A stretch of 9,468 bases of DNA from Planctomycetota bacterium (GCA_022615465.1 JAKEGR010000360.1:1-9468); one strand, 5' to 3'. Shown: positions 1-7,019, counted from the first letter of the stretch. Notes: generated by a model not told the origin, from the letters alone. Translations and numbers: made by a program.

Positions 1-420
1 ACTCTGCCTAGCGGCCACGAAGAGCCGCTCACTCACAAAGATGGACTTAGCTCTCTCCGTCACCTAAAAAAGGCATTGGATGACGCCGCGGCAGCGGGAG
101 ATGCCGTGCCGGGGCTTCAGGCTGAATTGGCGAGAGCCAATCGGGAATATCAAGCCGCGAGAGACACTGCAGCTTTCCAGAGACAACTTGGCCGCCTGTG
201 GATCGGCGAGGCGGGGATACCGGCAATCGCGAGACACATTGCAGTTCTCGAGAGACAACTTGCCCTAGCTCAAGCTCTTTCGACTCAATTAGCTGCGATT
301 CAGGACGATTGGCGTGCAATCAATGAGGTTGCCACATACGGTACAGCAATTGCTGGGCTAGGAACGGTCTATGTAAATATTCACAACGATGACGAATCAT
401 TTGCCGCCGACGTCCGGTAA
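1..420 (+). CDS. C-terminal part of an unrecognised helical protein (5' end outside window)
   Basis: The frame is open from the first base to a TAA at 418-420, giving 139 residues with no convincing start inside; TTG at 76 and GTG at 106 are the only in-frame candidates I noted. The visible part is rich in Ala, Gln, Leu, Glu and Arg and probably forms long helices or a coiled coil. Two segments with the pattern A-R-x-x-A-x-x-x-R-Q-L (about residues 53-63 and 77-87) are related copies, also visible in DNA. The last 40 residues include a short Gly/Ala/Val-rich stretch and an acidic tail. I do not recognise the family. It is the only likely gene on the plus strand and converges with the zinc-ribbon gene. 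Five of its ten Arg codons are AGA, rare in the neighbours, and the stretch looks less GC-rich, which could mean acquisition from elsewhere. It could still be a chance open frame. Confidence 0.45.
   Translation, partial: TLPSGHEEPLTHKDGLSSLRHLKKALDDAAAAGDAVPGLQAELARANREYQAARDTAAFQRQLGRLWIGEAGIPAIARHIAVLERQLALAQALSTQLAAIQDDWRAINEVATYGTAIAGLGTVYVNIHNDDESFAADVR
157..261 (+). repeat. Two near-identical 33-base in-frame direct repeats
   Basis: Positions 157-189 and 229-261 match at 28 of 33 bases by eye. Their starts are 72 bases (24 codons) apart, so both are read in the same frame of the left-edge open frame. They encode two versions of an A-R-x-x-A-x-x-x-R-Q-L helix segment. This looks like an internal duplication within a helical protein rather than a mobile or regulatory repeat. 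I saw no third copy in the window. Confidence 0.6.
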
Positions 421-561
421 CTGTTTGCGTTTCCTTGTCGGCCTGCAATGCGTATGGTCGCTAATTCACTGAAGTTTACCACCCAGGGGATTATGCCATG
501 GCTCTCCGCAAAACGAGTCTGTTGCTGGTCGGATTCTGGTTTGTTGTCACGTGTCGGATTG

Positions 562-1377
562 CTAACGGTTGCCGCCAAAGCGGGCTGCGAGTTGGTCGAC
601 TTGTCCCTTGAGATTCGCGAGCAACACGTGCGGGCTGGCGCCACGGGCCAGGTCGGCGTAGAAGGCGGGCGCGCCGCCGCGCATGGCCGTGATCGCATCG
701 GCGGATCGTTGCAGTTGAACAAGCTGCGCATGGACGTTCTGCAACTTGCCGGTTGCATGGCGGCTATTGCGCCACAGGCGTGAAACGACCAACGTCAGGC
801 CGAAAATGAGTATGCCCTGGCCGCCCAAAGTGAGGCCCAGGGCCAGGTTCCAAATGTCGGCGCGTTTGGCGGAGAGCGACCAGCCGACCAGGCCCAGACC
901 ACCGGCCAGCACCATCGCGCCGGTGACGACGAACAGCCACGCGACAACCTGGCGGCCTTCTCGGCGGCGAGGCATTGCCTCCGTCGCGGACGGCAGTTGC
1001 GCAGCAATCGCTTGTAAGTCGGGCGACGTGGCCAGCCGCATATCGTCGAATGATATTTGCGCCGGATCCAAGCGGCGAGTGCCTCTCGAGAGCGAATTCA
1101 GTTGTGAAGGGGTCGTTGCACGCACGCGGCCCAATCCACGGCCCACGCGGCGGAGACGCTCCCGCGCCGAGTAATTGTCGGAACTGGGCGGCGAGGTCTT
1201 CGGCGCGCCGGCTGCAAGCACCATCGGCTCATCGAGCGCCAAACCGTCGTCGGAGATTTTCGCGCCGTACGCTGGCTTGTTGCTTCCCATCGGCTGCTGG
1301 CATTGCGAGCAAACGAAATGGCCATACACGGCATGTCCGACCGCGGGAACATCTTGCTGACAGTTGCTGCACCACAT
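562..1377 (-). CDS. Zinc-ribbon protein with two transmembrane helices
   Basis: The product is 271 residues, starting at ATG 1377-1375. The N terminus carries two CxxC pairs (C3/C6 and C23/C26), a short zinc ribbon similar to those of LIM-like and zinc-ribbon_2 proteins. A low-complexity, Ser/Arg-rich linker follows to about residue 140. Then come two hydrophobic helices (about 143-168 and 173-198) separated by a short charged turn, and a helical, Gln/Ala/Leu-rich C-terminal tail that could form a coiled coil around 203-232. I take it to be a cytoplasmic zinc ribbon tethered to a membrane hairpin. Similar proteins occur as hypothetical proteins in Planctomycetes, by my recollection of their style only. 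The role is unknown. It lies downstream of the cytochrome fusion on the same strand, but a 218-base gap with a candidate terminator separates them, so it probably has its own promoter; I found no convincing one. The membrane helices and Cys pairs make the reading frame secure. Confidence 0.85.
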   Translation of the reverse strand: MWCSNCQQDVPAVGHAVYGHFVCSQCQQPMGSNKPAYGAKISDDGLALDEPMVLAAGAPKTSPPSSDNYSARERLRRVGRGLGRVRATTPSQLNSLSRGTRRLDPAQISFDDMRLATSPDLQAIAAQLPSATEAMPRRREGRQVVAWLFVVTGAMVLAGGLGLVGWSLSAKRADIWNLALGLTLGGQGILIFGLTLVVSRLWRNSRHATGKLQNVHAQLVQLQRSADAITAMRGGAPAFYADLARGASPHVLLANLKGQVDQLAARFGGNR

Positions 1378-1536
1378 CGCGGGGCGCTCGAATGGAGTTG
1401 GATTCCGACACTGCTATCGCGCAGAGATTACGCTCGCTGGCGTCAGGCCGCGTTTCTGAGATCGGCACGCGGCAACGTGAAACTGCAACGATTCAGCAAG
1501 GTTTGACGAGAGCCGCATCGCTGAATGGAATGGGTA

Positions 1537-1574
1537 ACCAACAAGAATGACGCCGGCCTCATGCAGGTCGGCGT
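1537..1574 (-). terminator. Candidate terminator after the cytochrome b-cc gene
   Basis: About 22 bases past the stop codon of the fusion gene, two 10-base arms (1550-1559 and 1565-1574) pair around a five-base loop. One position is imperfect: A-C in the minus-strand RNA, a G-U wobble on the other strand. The minus-strand RNA then reads a U-rich but broken run (1549 down to 1537). The placement right after the last gene of the coupled run is good. The weak U tract keeps confidence moderate. Confidence 0.4.
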
Positions 1575-1595
1575 TGGCGATCTGTTGCGATGGGG

Positions 1596-3494
1596 CTATT
1601 CGGCGGGCGGATTCATTTCGGCGTTCGGCTCGTACCACTCGCCGCGAAGCCAGGCGACGAGCAGATCGAGTTCCTGGGGACTAAGGCGGTTGGCGTCCGG
1701 ATCATCGCTCTCCGCAAAGGCCGGCATGCGATCGTTTGTCTCCGGGTAGAACCGCTCGTGCTTGGGGTTGCTGATCATTGCCCGCAGCCACGCGCGCGAT
1801 GCATAGCCAGTCAGATCGGGAGCCTGTCCGAGGTCGCCGTTCTCTTGGAACTTATGGCAATCGATGCAGGCAAACTCGTTGATCATGGCGTCGCGGCCGG
1901 CGGCCACACGAGTCTCAAGATCGGGAACCTGCTCACGAATCAATCCGGCCTCGGTGGCCAGGGCGAGCGAAACGTTTTCGATGTTTCTCTTGGTTTCGGC
2001 CAGTTCTTTGCCTGCGAGATCCGCCATGCCCGCGCCGAGGGCATCCTTGACCCACGTGGCCATGTCGCCTTCGGCCAGCGCGGTGCCGCCGAAATAATGC
2101 GGGCCGCCAACTTGCCGAGGATCCAACACGCCGGCGATCCAGCCGCGAGTGCCGAAGTGCCAGAGGTTCGAGGCCGACGGTTTCTCGGCGGCGATGTTTT
2201 GCGACGGATCGTCAGTGCCCTCCGGAGCGGCATGGTCGTGGCAGGCGGCGCAATGCTGACGAAAGAGCTTGGGGCCTTGCGTTTTCGGATCGTTGCGCAA
2301 CATCGCCAGCGCACCGGTCGGCGGGATGCCCGCTGGTGATCCGGCGAGTGCCACGGCCCGCTCTGCATGGACGCGAGCCGCATCGACACCCGCCAGGTAA
2401 TGCCGCGAAGCGTCCGAAGTGCCACTGTGATCCTCGCGCCAAGCCAGCAATGTCAGGACGCCCGCCCCGGCCATCAAGGCGACCACCCAGGCGACGTTGA
2501 ACCGATGCCCCAGTTCCCAACGGCCAACAAGCGGCAACAGAACCAGCGTAAGGAGCACGAGCGCTGGCACGAGGACCGCACCGACCACGGGCGGAAGGGA
2601 TTCGAGGTACTTGAGCAATTGGAACAGGAATAGAAAATACGTTTCCGGTCGGGCCGACGAATAGCTTTCCGCCGGATCGGCTGGGGCGTCCAAGTGCGCA
2701 CCGAGTTGGCCGCCAAGCGGCTGCTCGGGACTTGCCGTCGGATAGTGCTGGAACACGAGCACCAGGACGACGATCACCACCGCCAGGCAAGCCACCACGT
2801 CGCGCAGCAACTGGTCGGGCCAGAACAGGGCGTCGGGGCCGCGGTAAGGCTCGCGTGCTTTCAGCCCGTGGCGTCGAAAGATCGCGAGATGAAGAACCAG
2901 AAACAGCATGAGCAGCCACGGCAAGACACCGGCGTGCAAGGCGAAAAAGCGCGTGAGGGTGTGATGGCCGTAATTGCCGCCGCCGACCACAAGCCGCTGA
3001 AGCGGTTCGCCCACGAGCGGCACGAGCGCGATCATGTTCGTTGCCACCTTGGTTGCCCAATAGCCCTTTTGGTCCCACGGCAGCAGGTAGCCGGTCAGCG
3101 CCATCGCCAGCACGATTTGCATCAGGATCAGGCCGATCCAATAGTTGATCTCGCGCGGCGCGCGGTAGGCGCCGTCAAGAACGACTTGCAGAAAATGAAT
3201 GGCCAGTAAGAGGACCATCACATGCGACATGAAGTGATGGACGCCGCGCAGCAGCCAACCGCCGGTCATTTCGTGCTGAATGTAATAGACGCTTTCCCAT
3301 GCGGTGTGGGAACTGGGGCTGTAGGCCGACCAAAGGACCAGCCCCGTCACCGCTTGCGAGATGAACGCGAATACGAGCGTGCTGCCCAAGACGTATCGCC
3401 ACCGCGCCCCGCCGGGAATTTGTTCATCCAGCGCGGCGCGCGCCAACGCGCGATAGCCCGTGCGATGATCCAACCAATCCAGGAGGCGACTCAT
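1596..3494 (-). CDS. Cytochrome b6/subunit IV-type cytochrome b fused to a diheme cytochrome c (petBD/qcrBC-like)
   Basis: The 632-residue product is the quinol-oxidising and cytochrome c part of a bc complex. Residues about 1-210 resemble cytochrome b6, with heme b ligands H86/H187 and H100/H202. The 15-residue spacing between the second-helix pair (187 to 202) is typical of b6 and Bacillus-type proteins; mitochondrial-type bc1 has 14. Residues about 225-352 resemble subunit IV, with three further membrane helices and a PETY motif (283-286) where PEWY is usual; the Glu is kept. After a linker (about 353-400) come two c-type heme sites, CAACH (415-419) and CIDCH (543-547); M590 in a RMPAF context is a likely axial ligand of the second. 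The start at 3494 is chosen because its ATG overlaps the Rieske stop as ATGA; an upstream in-frame codon at 3548 would add 18 unlikely residues. Position 35, Cys in b6 where heme c_i is bound, is Val here. The product is an inner-membrane protein with the c domain outside the cytoplasm. Confidence 0.95.
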   Translation of the reverse strand: MSRLLDWLDHRTGYRALARAALDEQIPGGARWRYVLGSTLVFAFISQAVTGLVLWSAYSPSSHTAWESVYYIQHEMTGGWLLRGVHHFMSHVMVLLLAIHFLQVVLDGAYRAPREINYWIGLILMQIVLAMALTGYLLPWDQKGYWATKVATNMIALVPLVGEPLQRLVVGGGNYGHHTLTRFFALHAGVLPWLLMLFLVLHLAIFRRHGLKAREPYRGPDALFWPDQLLRDVVACLAVVIVVLVLVFQHYPTASPEQPLGGQLGAHLDAPADPAESYSSARPETYFLFLFQLLKYLESLPPVVGAVLVPALVLLTLVLLPLVGRWELGHRFNVAWVVALMAGAGVLTLLAWREDHSGTSDASRHYLAGVDAARVHAERAVALAGSPAGIPPTGALAMLRNDPKTQGPKLFRQHCAACHDHAAPEGTDDPSQNIAAEKPSASNLWHFGTRGWIAGVLDPRQVGGPHYFGGTALAEGDMATWVKDALGAGMADLAGKELAETKRNIENVSLALATEAGLIREQVPDLETRVAAGRDAMINEFACIDCHKFQENGDLGQAPDLTGYASRAWLRAMISNPKHERFYPETNDRMPAFAESDDPDANRLSPQELDLLVAWLRGEWYEPNAEMNPPAE

Positions 3495-4081
3495 CCGACG
3501 GGAATCCTTTCCGCCACACCGGTGCGATAGCGTTGGTACGCGACCCACACTTCCTGTTGGCCGTTCTGAGTAACCACCTTGGCTGGAAGCGGGTCAAGCC
3601 CGCGCAGGCTAGGGCCGATAATTTCCCGTCCATCCACGCCGAAGGCGCTCGCGTGACAAGGACACTCAAACCGATTTTCCGCCGCCGCAAAAGTGACCGC
3701 GCAGCCGAGGTGTGGGCACTCCGCCGAGAGGGCCAGGATCCGCGGATTGCTTCCTTCGGCGACGTGTCGCAGAAACACCATGCCGACCCGTTGATTGGGC
3801 ACTCGGGTCCAGGCATCGGTCACATCGGTCGAGAGGACAAACGCCCGCGGCACGCCATCGGCCGGCAGCGCATCGAGTGGGCAGACGCGTACGAAGCCGG
3901 CGGCGTTTGCCTCGCCATTCGCGTCGCGTCGTCGCCGTAATGGATCGAATAGCACGCTCCAGCCAGCCGCAAACGGAAACAGCGCGGCGATGCCACCAAG
4001 CACGATCGTTGCGAAGCGCGCGAGGAAAGAGCGTCGTTCTTGAGAGGAGGGCCAGCGTGTCCACGAGAGAAATTTCAACAT
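3491..4081 (-). CDS. Rieske 2Fe-2S protein of a cytochrome bc complex (petC/qcrA-like)
   Basis: This 196-residue protein moves electrons from quinol to the cytochrome c part of the complex. Near the N terminus an E-R-R-S-F-L-A stretch followed by a hydrophobic helix (about 22-45) looks like a twin-arginine signal anchor, as expected for a folded iron-sulfur protein exported by Tat. The cluster sites are CPHLGC (122-127) and CPCH (140-143): C122, H124, C140 and H143 bind the cluster, and C127-C142 form the disulfide. The second loop reads CPCHASAF, so the Ser near the cluster is kept while the usual Tyr is Phe (F147). The start at 4081 is preferred because its ATG overlaps the nrnA stop by 7 bases and gives a normal N terminus. 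A longer frame to 4216 would add 45 Arg-rich residues with no family character. The stop overlaps the cytochrome b start by 4 bases, so the two are very probably co-translated. Confidence 0.95.
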   Translation of the reverse strand: MLKFLSWTRWPSSQERRSFLARFATIVLGGIAALFPFAAGWSVLFDPLRRRRDANGEANAAGFVRVCPLDALPADGVPRAFVLSTDVTDAWTRVPNQRVGMVFLRHVAEGSNPRILALSAECPHLGCAVTFAAAENRFECPCHASAFGVDGREIIGPSLRGLDPLPAKVVTQNGQQEVWVAYQRYRTGVAERIPVG

Positions 4082-5064
4082 GGCTTTGTCAGCGCCGTTC
4101 GTGCAGCTCCAACAACGTCCGCAACTGCTTTGGGAACTGGCCCGGGGTAACGCACGCCGGCGGCCGCGCGATGGCCGCCGCCGCCGAACTGTTCGGCAAT
4201 CGCGCGAACGTCGCAAGCGGAATGGCTGCGGAGACTTACTTTCGTCTCCCCCGGTCCCAGTTCCAAGAACAGCAACGCAACCTCCACCCCCGCAACGGTC
4301 AGCAGGCGGTTAATAACATCTTCCGTATCGGTCGGCTCGGCGCCGGTTTCACGGAGGTCGGCCTGCGTGACGACCGCATACAGCAGCCGGCCGGCGAGGT
4401 CCGACTGAATGTTCGTCAAGATACGGCCTTGCAATCGCAACCGCCCCAGGCTGTTCTGCTCGTAAAGCGCGGCGAAAACAGCCGGCGGACTCGCACCGGC
4501 CGCCACCAGCCGCGCGGCGGCCAAAAACGTCGCTTCGCTGACTGACGAGAACCGAAACCAGCCGGTGTCGGTGGCAATGGCCGTGAACAGCGGCGCTGCG
4601 ATCGCTGGCGTCACCTCGACGCCGAGCGCGCCGATCGCTTCCAACACCAGCCGCCCCGTGGCATCGGCGGTCGCGTCCTTGAAAACAGCGGCACTCATGT
4701 CATCTTCACTGACATGATGGTCGATCACGGCTTTCCGAGCAGTTGTCTGACGCACGACATCGGCCATCGGGCCGAGTTGGACCCAGGCGCTCGTGTCGAC
4801 GACGAGGAGCACGTCCGACTTCAATTCCTTGGCGGAAACGTCGCGGCCGAGCACCCGTGCGTCGCGCTGTGGATCGATAAATGCGATGTGCGGCGGGACG
4901 GGATCGGCATTGACGATTCGAACCTCCTTGCCGAGCGATCGCAGCGCGAGGGCCAGTGCCAGTTCACTGCCGATCGCATCGCAATCGGGCCGCATGTGGC
5001 TGGTAAGAACGAACGATTGGGATGCGTTCACCAACTCGGCAAAGGGTCGCCAGTCAATCGTCAT
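4075..5064 (-). CDS. nrnA: DHH-DHHA1 phosphoesterase, NrnA-type (oligoribonuclease / pAp phosphatase)
   Basis: The 329-residue product belongs to the NrnA family, which degrades very short RNAs and often also dephosphorylates 3',5'-pAp. Metal-binding motifs of the DHH domain are in order: H23-x-RPDCDAIG (25-32, with D27 and D29), D90 in VVDTS, DHH (115-117), and D166 in ATDTGW. The C-terminal DHHA1 domain has GGGGHRAAAG (294-303), the substrate-binding loop. The first motif is usually RPDGD; here the Gly is Cys (C28). The start at 5064 gives the usual short lead into the first strand; an upstream in-frame codon at 5112 would add 16 residues. The gene overlaps ribF by 11 bases and the Rieske gene by 7. 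In many bacteria nrnA lies with rbfA, truB and ribF, so the ribF-nrnA pair is a familiar remnant. Exact substrate preference cannot be read from the sequence. Confidence 0.9.
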   Translation of the reverse strand: MTIDWRPFAELVNASQSFVLTSHMRPDCDAIGSELALALALRSLGKEVRIVNADPVPPHIAFIDPQRDARVLGRDVSAKELKSDVLLVVDTSAWVQLGPMADVVRQTTARKAVIDHHVSEDDMSAAVFKDATADATGRLVLEAIGALGVEVTPAIAAPLFTAIATDTGWFRFSSVSEATFLAAARLVAAGASPPAVFAALYEQNSLGRLRLQGRILTNIQSDLAGRLLYAVVTQADLRETGAEPTDTEDVINRLLTVAGVEVALLFLELGPGETKVSLRSHSACDVRAIAEQFGGGGHRAAAGVRYPGPVPKAVADVVGAARTALTKPC

Positions 5065-6043
5065 TGGAGAGATAACCGCGGGTTGGGGAAGGGCGTGCCG
5101 GGGCGTCCTCATCCCCGGGCGGTAGAGCGGCGATACGCTTCACCTGTTTGATGTCATGATCGACCTGAGCCATCAAGGCCTCGACCGACGCAAAGGGTCG
5201 AATGTCTCGCAACCGCGCGAGGAAGTCAACCTCTAACGGTTGGCCATAGAGCGGCTCCTGGTAACCGATCAGGTGAACTTCGATGCGGGCCAGTGCATCG
5301 CCAAACGTTGGACTCGGCCCCAAATGGATTGCAGCCGGCCAACTTGTGCCGTGTACCCAGGCCCGGCCCGCGTAGACGCCCTGGGCGGGCAGCAACGTAT
5401 CGATTGCTCCCAGGTTTGCCGTCGGGAAGCCAAGGGTTGCGCCCCGCCCCGCACCGTGGGTGACCATGCCGCGAATACGATACGGCACCGAAAGGAGGCG
5501 GTTGGCCTCATCGACTTGACCCGCGGCGATCAGCCCGCGGATGCGCGAGCTGGAAACGAGCGAGCCTTCGATCTCCAAGGGCGGTACTACGTCGAGCAGG
5601 ATGCCCGCCGCGGTTGCCAGTTCGCGTAGACGTCGAACATCGCCCTCGCGGTTGTGGCCGAAATAGAAATTCGACCCCTCGACCAGCGCACGGGCGTCGA
5701 GCACCCCACGAATAATGCGATCGAAGAACTCCGCCGCCGAGAGCTGCAGCAGCGCTTCATCGGTCGGATAGGCCACGATCCAATCGACGCCATGGGCGGC
5801 CAGCAACTCGGCCTTGCGTTCGGTCCAGGTCAGTGGGGGGGGACATTGCTCCGGCCGCAACAGCCGCACCGGATGCGGGTCGAACGTGAAAACGATCGCC
5901 GGGCCGGCCGCTTCCTTGGCCCGTTCCAACAGCGTTCGCACAATCTCGACGTGGCCGCGGTGGACGCCGTCGAAGTTGCCGATCGCGACGGCGCCTCTGC
6001 GGGTCGCGGTGGGGATGTCAGCCAGATGGCGAATAATATGCAT
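5054..6043 (-). CDS. ribF: Bifunctional riboflavin kinase / FAD synthetase
   Basis: The 329-residue enzyme phosphorylates riboflavin to FMN and adenylates FMN to FAD in the cytoplasm. The N-terminal adenylyltransferase domain shows GNFDGVHRGH (22-31), the nucleotidyltransferase HxGH-like site, then FTFDPHP (52-58), GSNFYFG (123-129) and SSSRIR (164-169). The C-terminal kinase domain shows GFPTANL (205-211), a GVYAG strand (222-226), PTF (245-247) and an E-V-H strand with E255 as the likely catalytic residue. Length is normal for the family, with a somewhat long, charged and Pro-rich tail (about 308-329). GSNFYFG differs from the more common G-x-DFxFG, with Asn for Asp. The start at ATG 6043 has no visible Shine-Dalgarno. 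It lies 24 bases after nnrD and overlaps nrnA, so it is probably part of one transcript with them. Confidence 0.95.
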   Translation of the reverse strand: MHIIRHLADIPTATRRGAVAIGNFDGVHRGHVEIVRTLLERAKEAAGPAIVFTFDPHPVRLLRPEQCPPPLTWTERKAELLAAHGVDWIVAYPTDEALLQLSAAEFFDRIIRGVLDARALVEGSNFYFGHNREGDVRRLRELATAAGILLDVVPPLEIEGSLVSSSRIRGLIAAGQVDEANRLLSVPYRIRGMVTHGAGRGATLGFPTANLGAIDTLLPAQGVYAGRAWVHGTSWPAAIHLGPSPTFGDALARIEVHLIGYQEPLYGQPLEVDFLARLRDIRPFASVEALMAQVDHDIKQVKRIAALPPGDEDAPARPSPTRGYLSNDD

Positions 6044-6067
6044 GGAGGACCAATCGACGGTTATGGG

Positions 6068-6961
6068 TCAACAGCCGACATTCAGGGACTGAAACGCAAC
6101 AGGCAGATACTCGATCAAATCGCTGGCGATCATCGAAAGCTGCCCAAAATCGGCGACAGCCAGGTCGCCGGCCAGACCATGCACGTGCGCGCCCAGCCGC
6201 GCTGCTTCCCACGGCGGCAAGCCCTGGCAGATCAGGCCGGTGATCACGCCGGTGAGCACATCGCCGCTACCGCCCGTGGCCATGCCGGGGTTGCCCGTGT
6301 GGTTGATGCTCAGGCGCGACCCGTCGGTCACCACGGTGCGATGGCCCTTCAACACAACCACCACTCCGTCGCGAGCCAATTCCGCGGCCAGTTGTGCGCG
6401 TTGCTCGTCGTCGGTCGCGACGTGAAGGGCTTTCTCATGTGACTTGCCAATGAGACGCAAGAATTCGCCGGGGTGGGGCGTCAAGACGCGCGGCCCGCCG
6501 GGTTGGTGCAGGATGTCGCGATGTTCGGCCAGGGAGAAGAGCGCATCGGCATCCACGACCATCGGCTGGGTGATCGTCGTGTAAAGCCGCTCGGCAAACC
6601 GGCTGATCGCTGCCGATCGTCCCAGTCCCGGTCCCAGCGCCAAGGCCGTGAATCGCCCGGCCAGCGTGCAAATATCCTCGGCGGCCGACTCGGCAATACA
6701 CCCCTCCGCGTCGGCCAGGGCGTGGGTCATGTAGGATGGTTCGATCGCGGCGACGATCGGTTGCACGCATCTCGGCACGGCAAGCGTGACCAGGCCGGCG
6801 CCGCTGCGGAGCGTGGCCTTTCCGGCCAGCGCGATCGCGCCGCTCATGCCGATCGAGCCGCCGATGAGCAGCGCGCGGCCGAAGTCGCCCTTGTGGCTTT
6901 CCGGAGGGCGTTCGGCCAGGCGGGGCAAGGGAGTGTCGGTAACATTGCGGAAGGAATTCAT
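6068..6961 (-). CDS. nnrD: ADP/ATP-dependent NAD(P)H-hydrate dehydratase, stand-alone
   Basis: The 297-residue ribokinase-fold enzyme repairs hydrated NADH and NADPH (NADHX, NADPHX) at the cost of ADP or ATP. Family motifs in order: HKGDFG-RALLIGGS (23-36), GPGLG (110-114), VVDADAL (135-141), LTPHPGEF (160-167), LKGH (204-207) and NPGMATGGSGDVLTG (224-238), where D234 is the likely catalytic base. Only the dehydratase domain is present. The epimerase domain (NnrE, N-terminal half of E. coli YjeF/Nnr) is missing, so an epimerase would have to be encoded elsewhere. ATG 6961 is preferred over an upstream TTG at 6982 that would add 7 residues. The gene follows larB after 58 bases and precedes ribF by 24. 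Confidence 0.93.
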   Translation of the reverse strand: MNSFRNVTDTPLPRLAERPPESHKGDFGRALLIGGSIGMSGAIALAGKATLRSGAGLVTLAVPRCVQPIVAAIEPSYMTHALADAEGCIAESAAEDICTLAGRFTALALGPGLGRSAAISRFAERLYTTITQPMVVDADALFSLAEHRDILHQPGGPRVLTPHPGEFLRLIGKSHEKALHVATDDEQRAQLAAELARDGVVVVLKGHRTVVTDGSRLSINHTGNPGMATGGSGDVLTGVITGLICQGLPPWEAARLGAHVHGLAGDLAVADFGQLSMIASDLIEYLPVAFQSLNVGC

Positions 6962-7019
6962 CGGCCAGGCTAATGATGGCAACGCGGGGTGACGGTAAAA
7001 TTGGCGAGGATGCCGACGC

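Noticed and set aside
47..319. Minus-strand open frame with two Q-V-V-S-x-x-L-Q-C repeats
   Set aside because: The repeats come from the same DNA duplication read on the other strand; the plus frame has the better protein composition and is open to the window edge.
528..560. Eight-base direct repeat GTCGGATT, copies 25 bases apart
   Set aside because: Too short to stand out from chance in a window of this size, and no operator-like symmetry around it.
448..783. Plus-strand open frame between the edge gene and the zinc-ribbon gene
   Set aside because: Most of it is antisense to the C-terminal end of the zinc-ribbon gene and the rest has no features or ribosome-binding site.
1590..2339. Long plus-strand open frame (249 codons)
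   Set aside because: It lies wholly antisense to the heme c part of the fusion gene, whose CxxCH motifs fix the true frame; its own product shows no family features.
2694..3209. Plus-strand open frame, His/Gln-rich
   Set aside because: Antisense to the cytochrome b membrane helices; the His/Gln-rich composition is what the reverse of Leu/Val-rich membrane codons gives.
3492..3548. Longer N terminus for the cytochrome fusion
   Set aside because: The extra 18 residues lie inside the Rieske gene and do not resemble cytochrome b; the ATGA overlap at 3494 is the better start.
3712..4545. Plus-strand open frame of 277 codons
   Set aside because: Runs antisense across both the Rieske and nrnA genes, whose motifs are clear; long open shadows are normal at this GC content.
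6990..7019. Possible terminator after larB
   Set aside because: A three-pair stem before an AATTTTA stretch is too weak to call.
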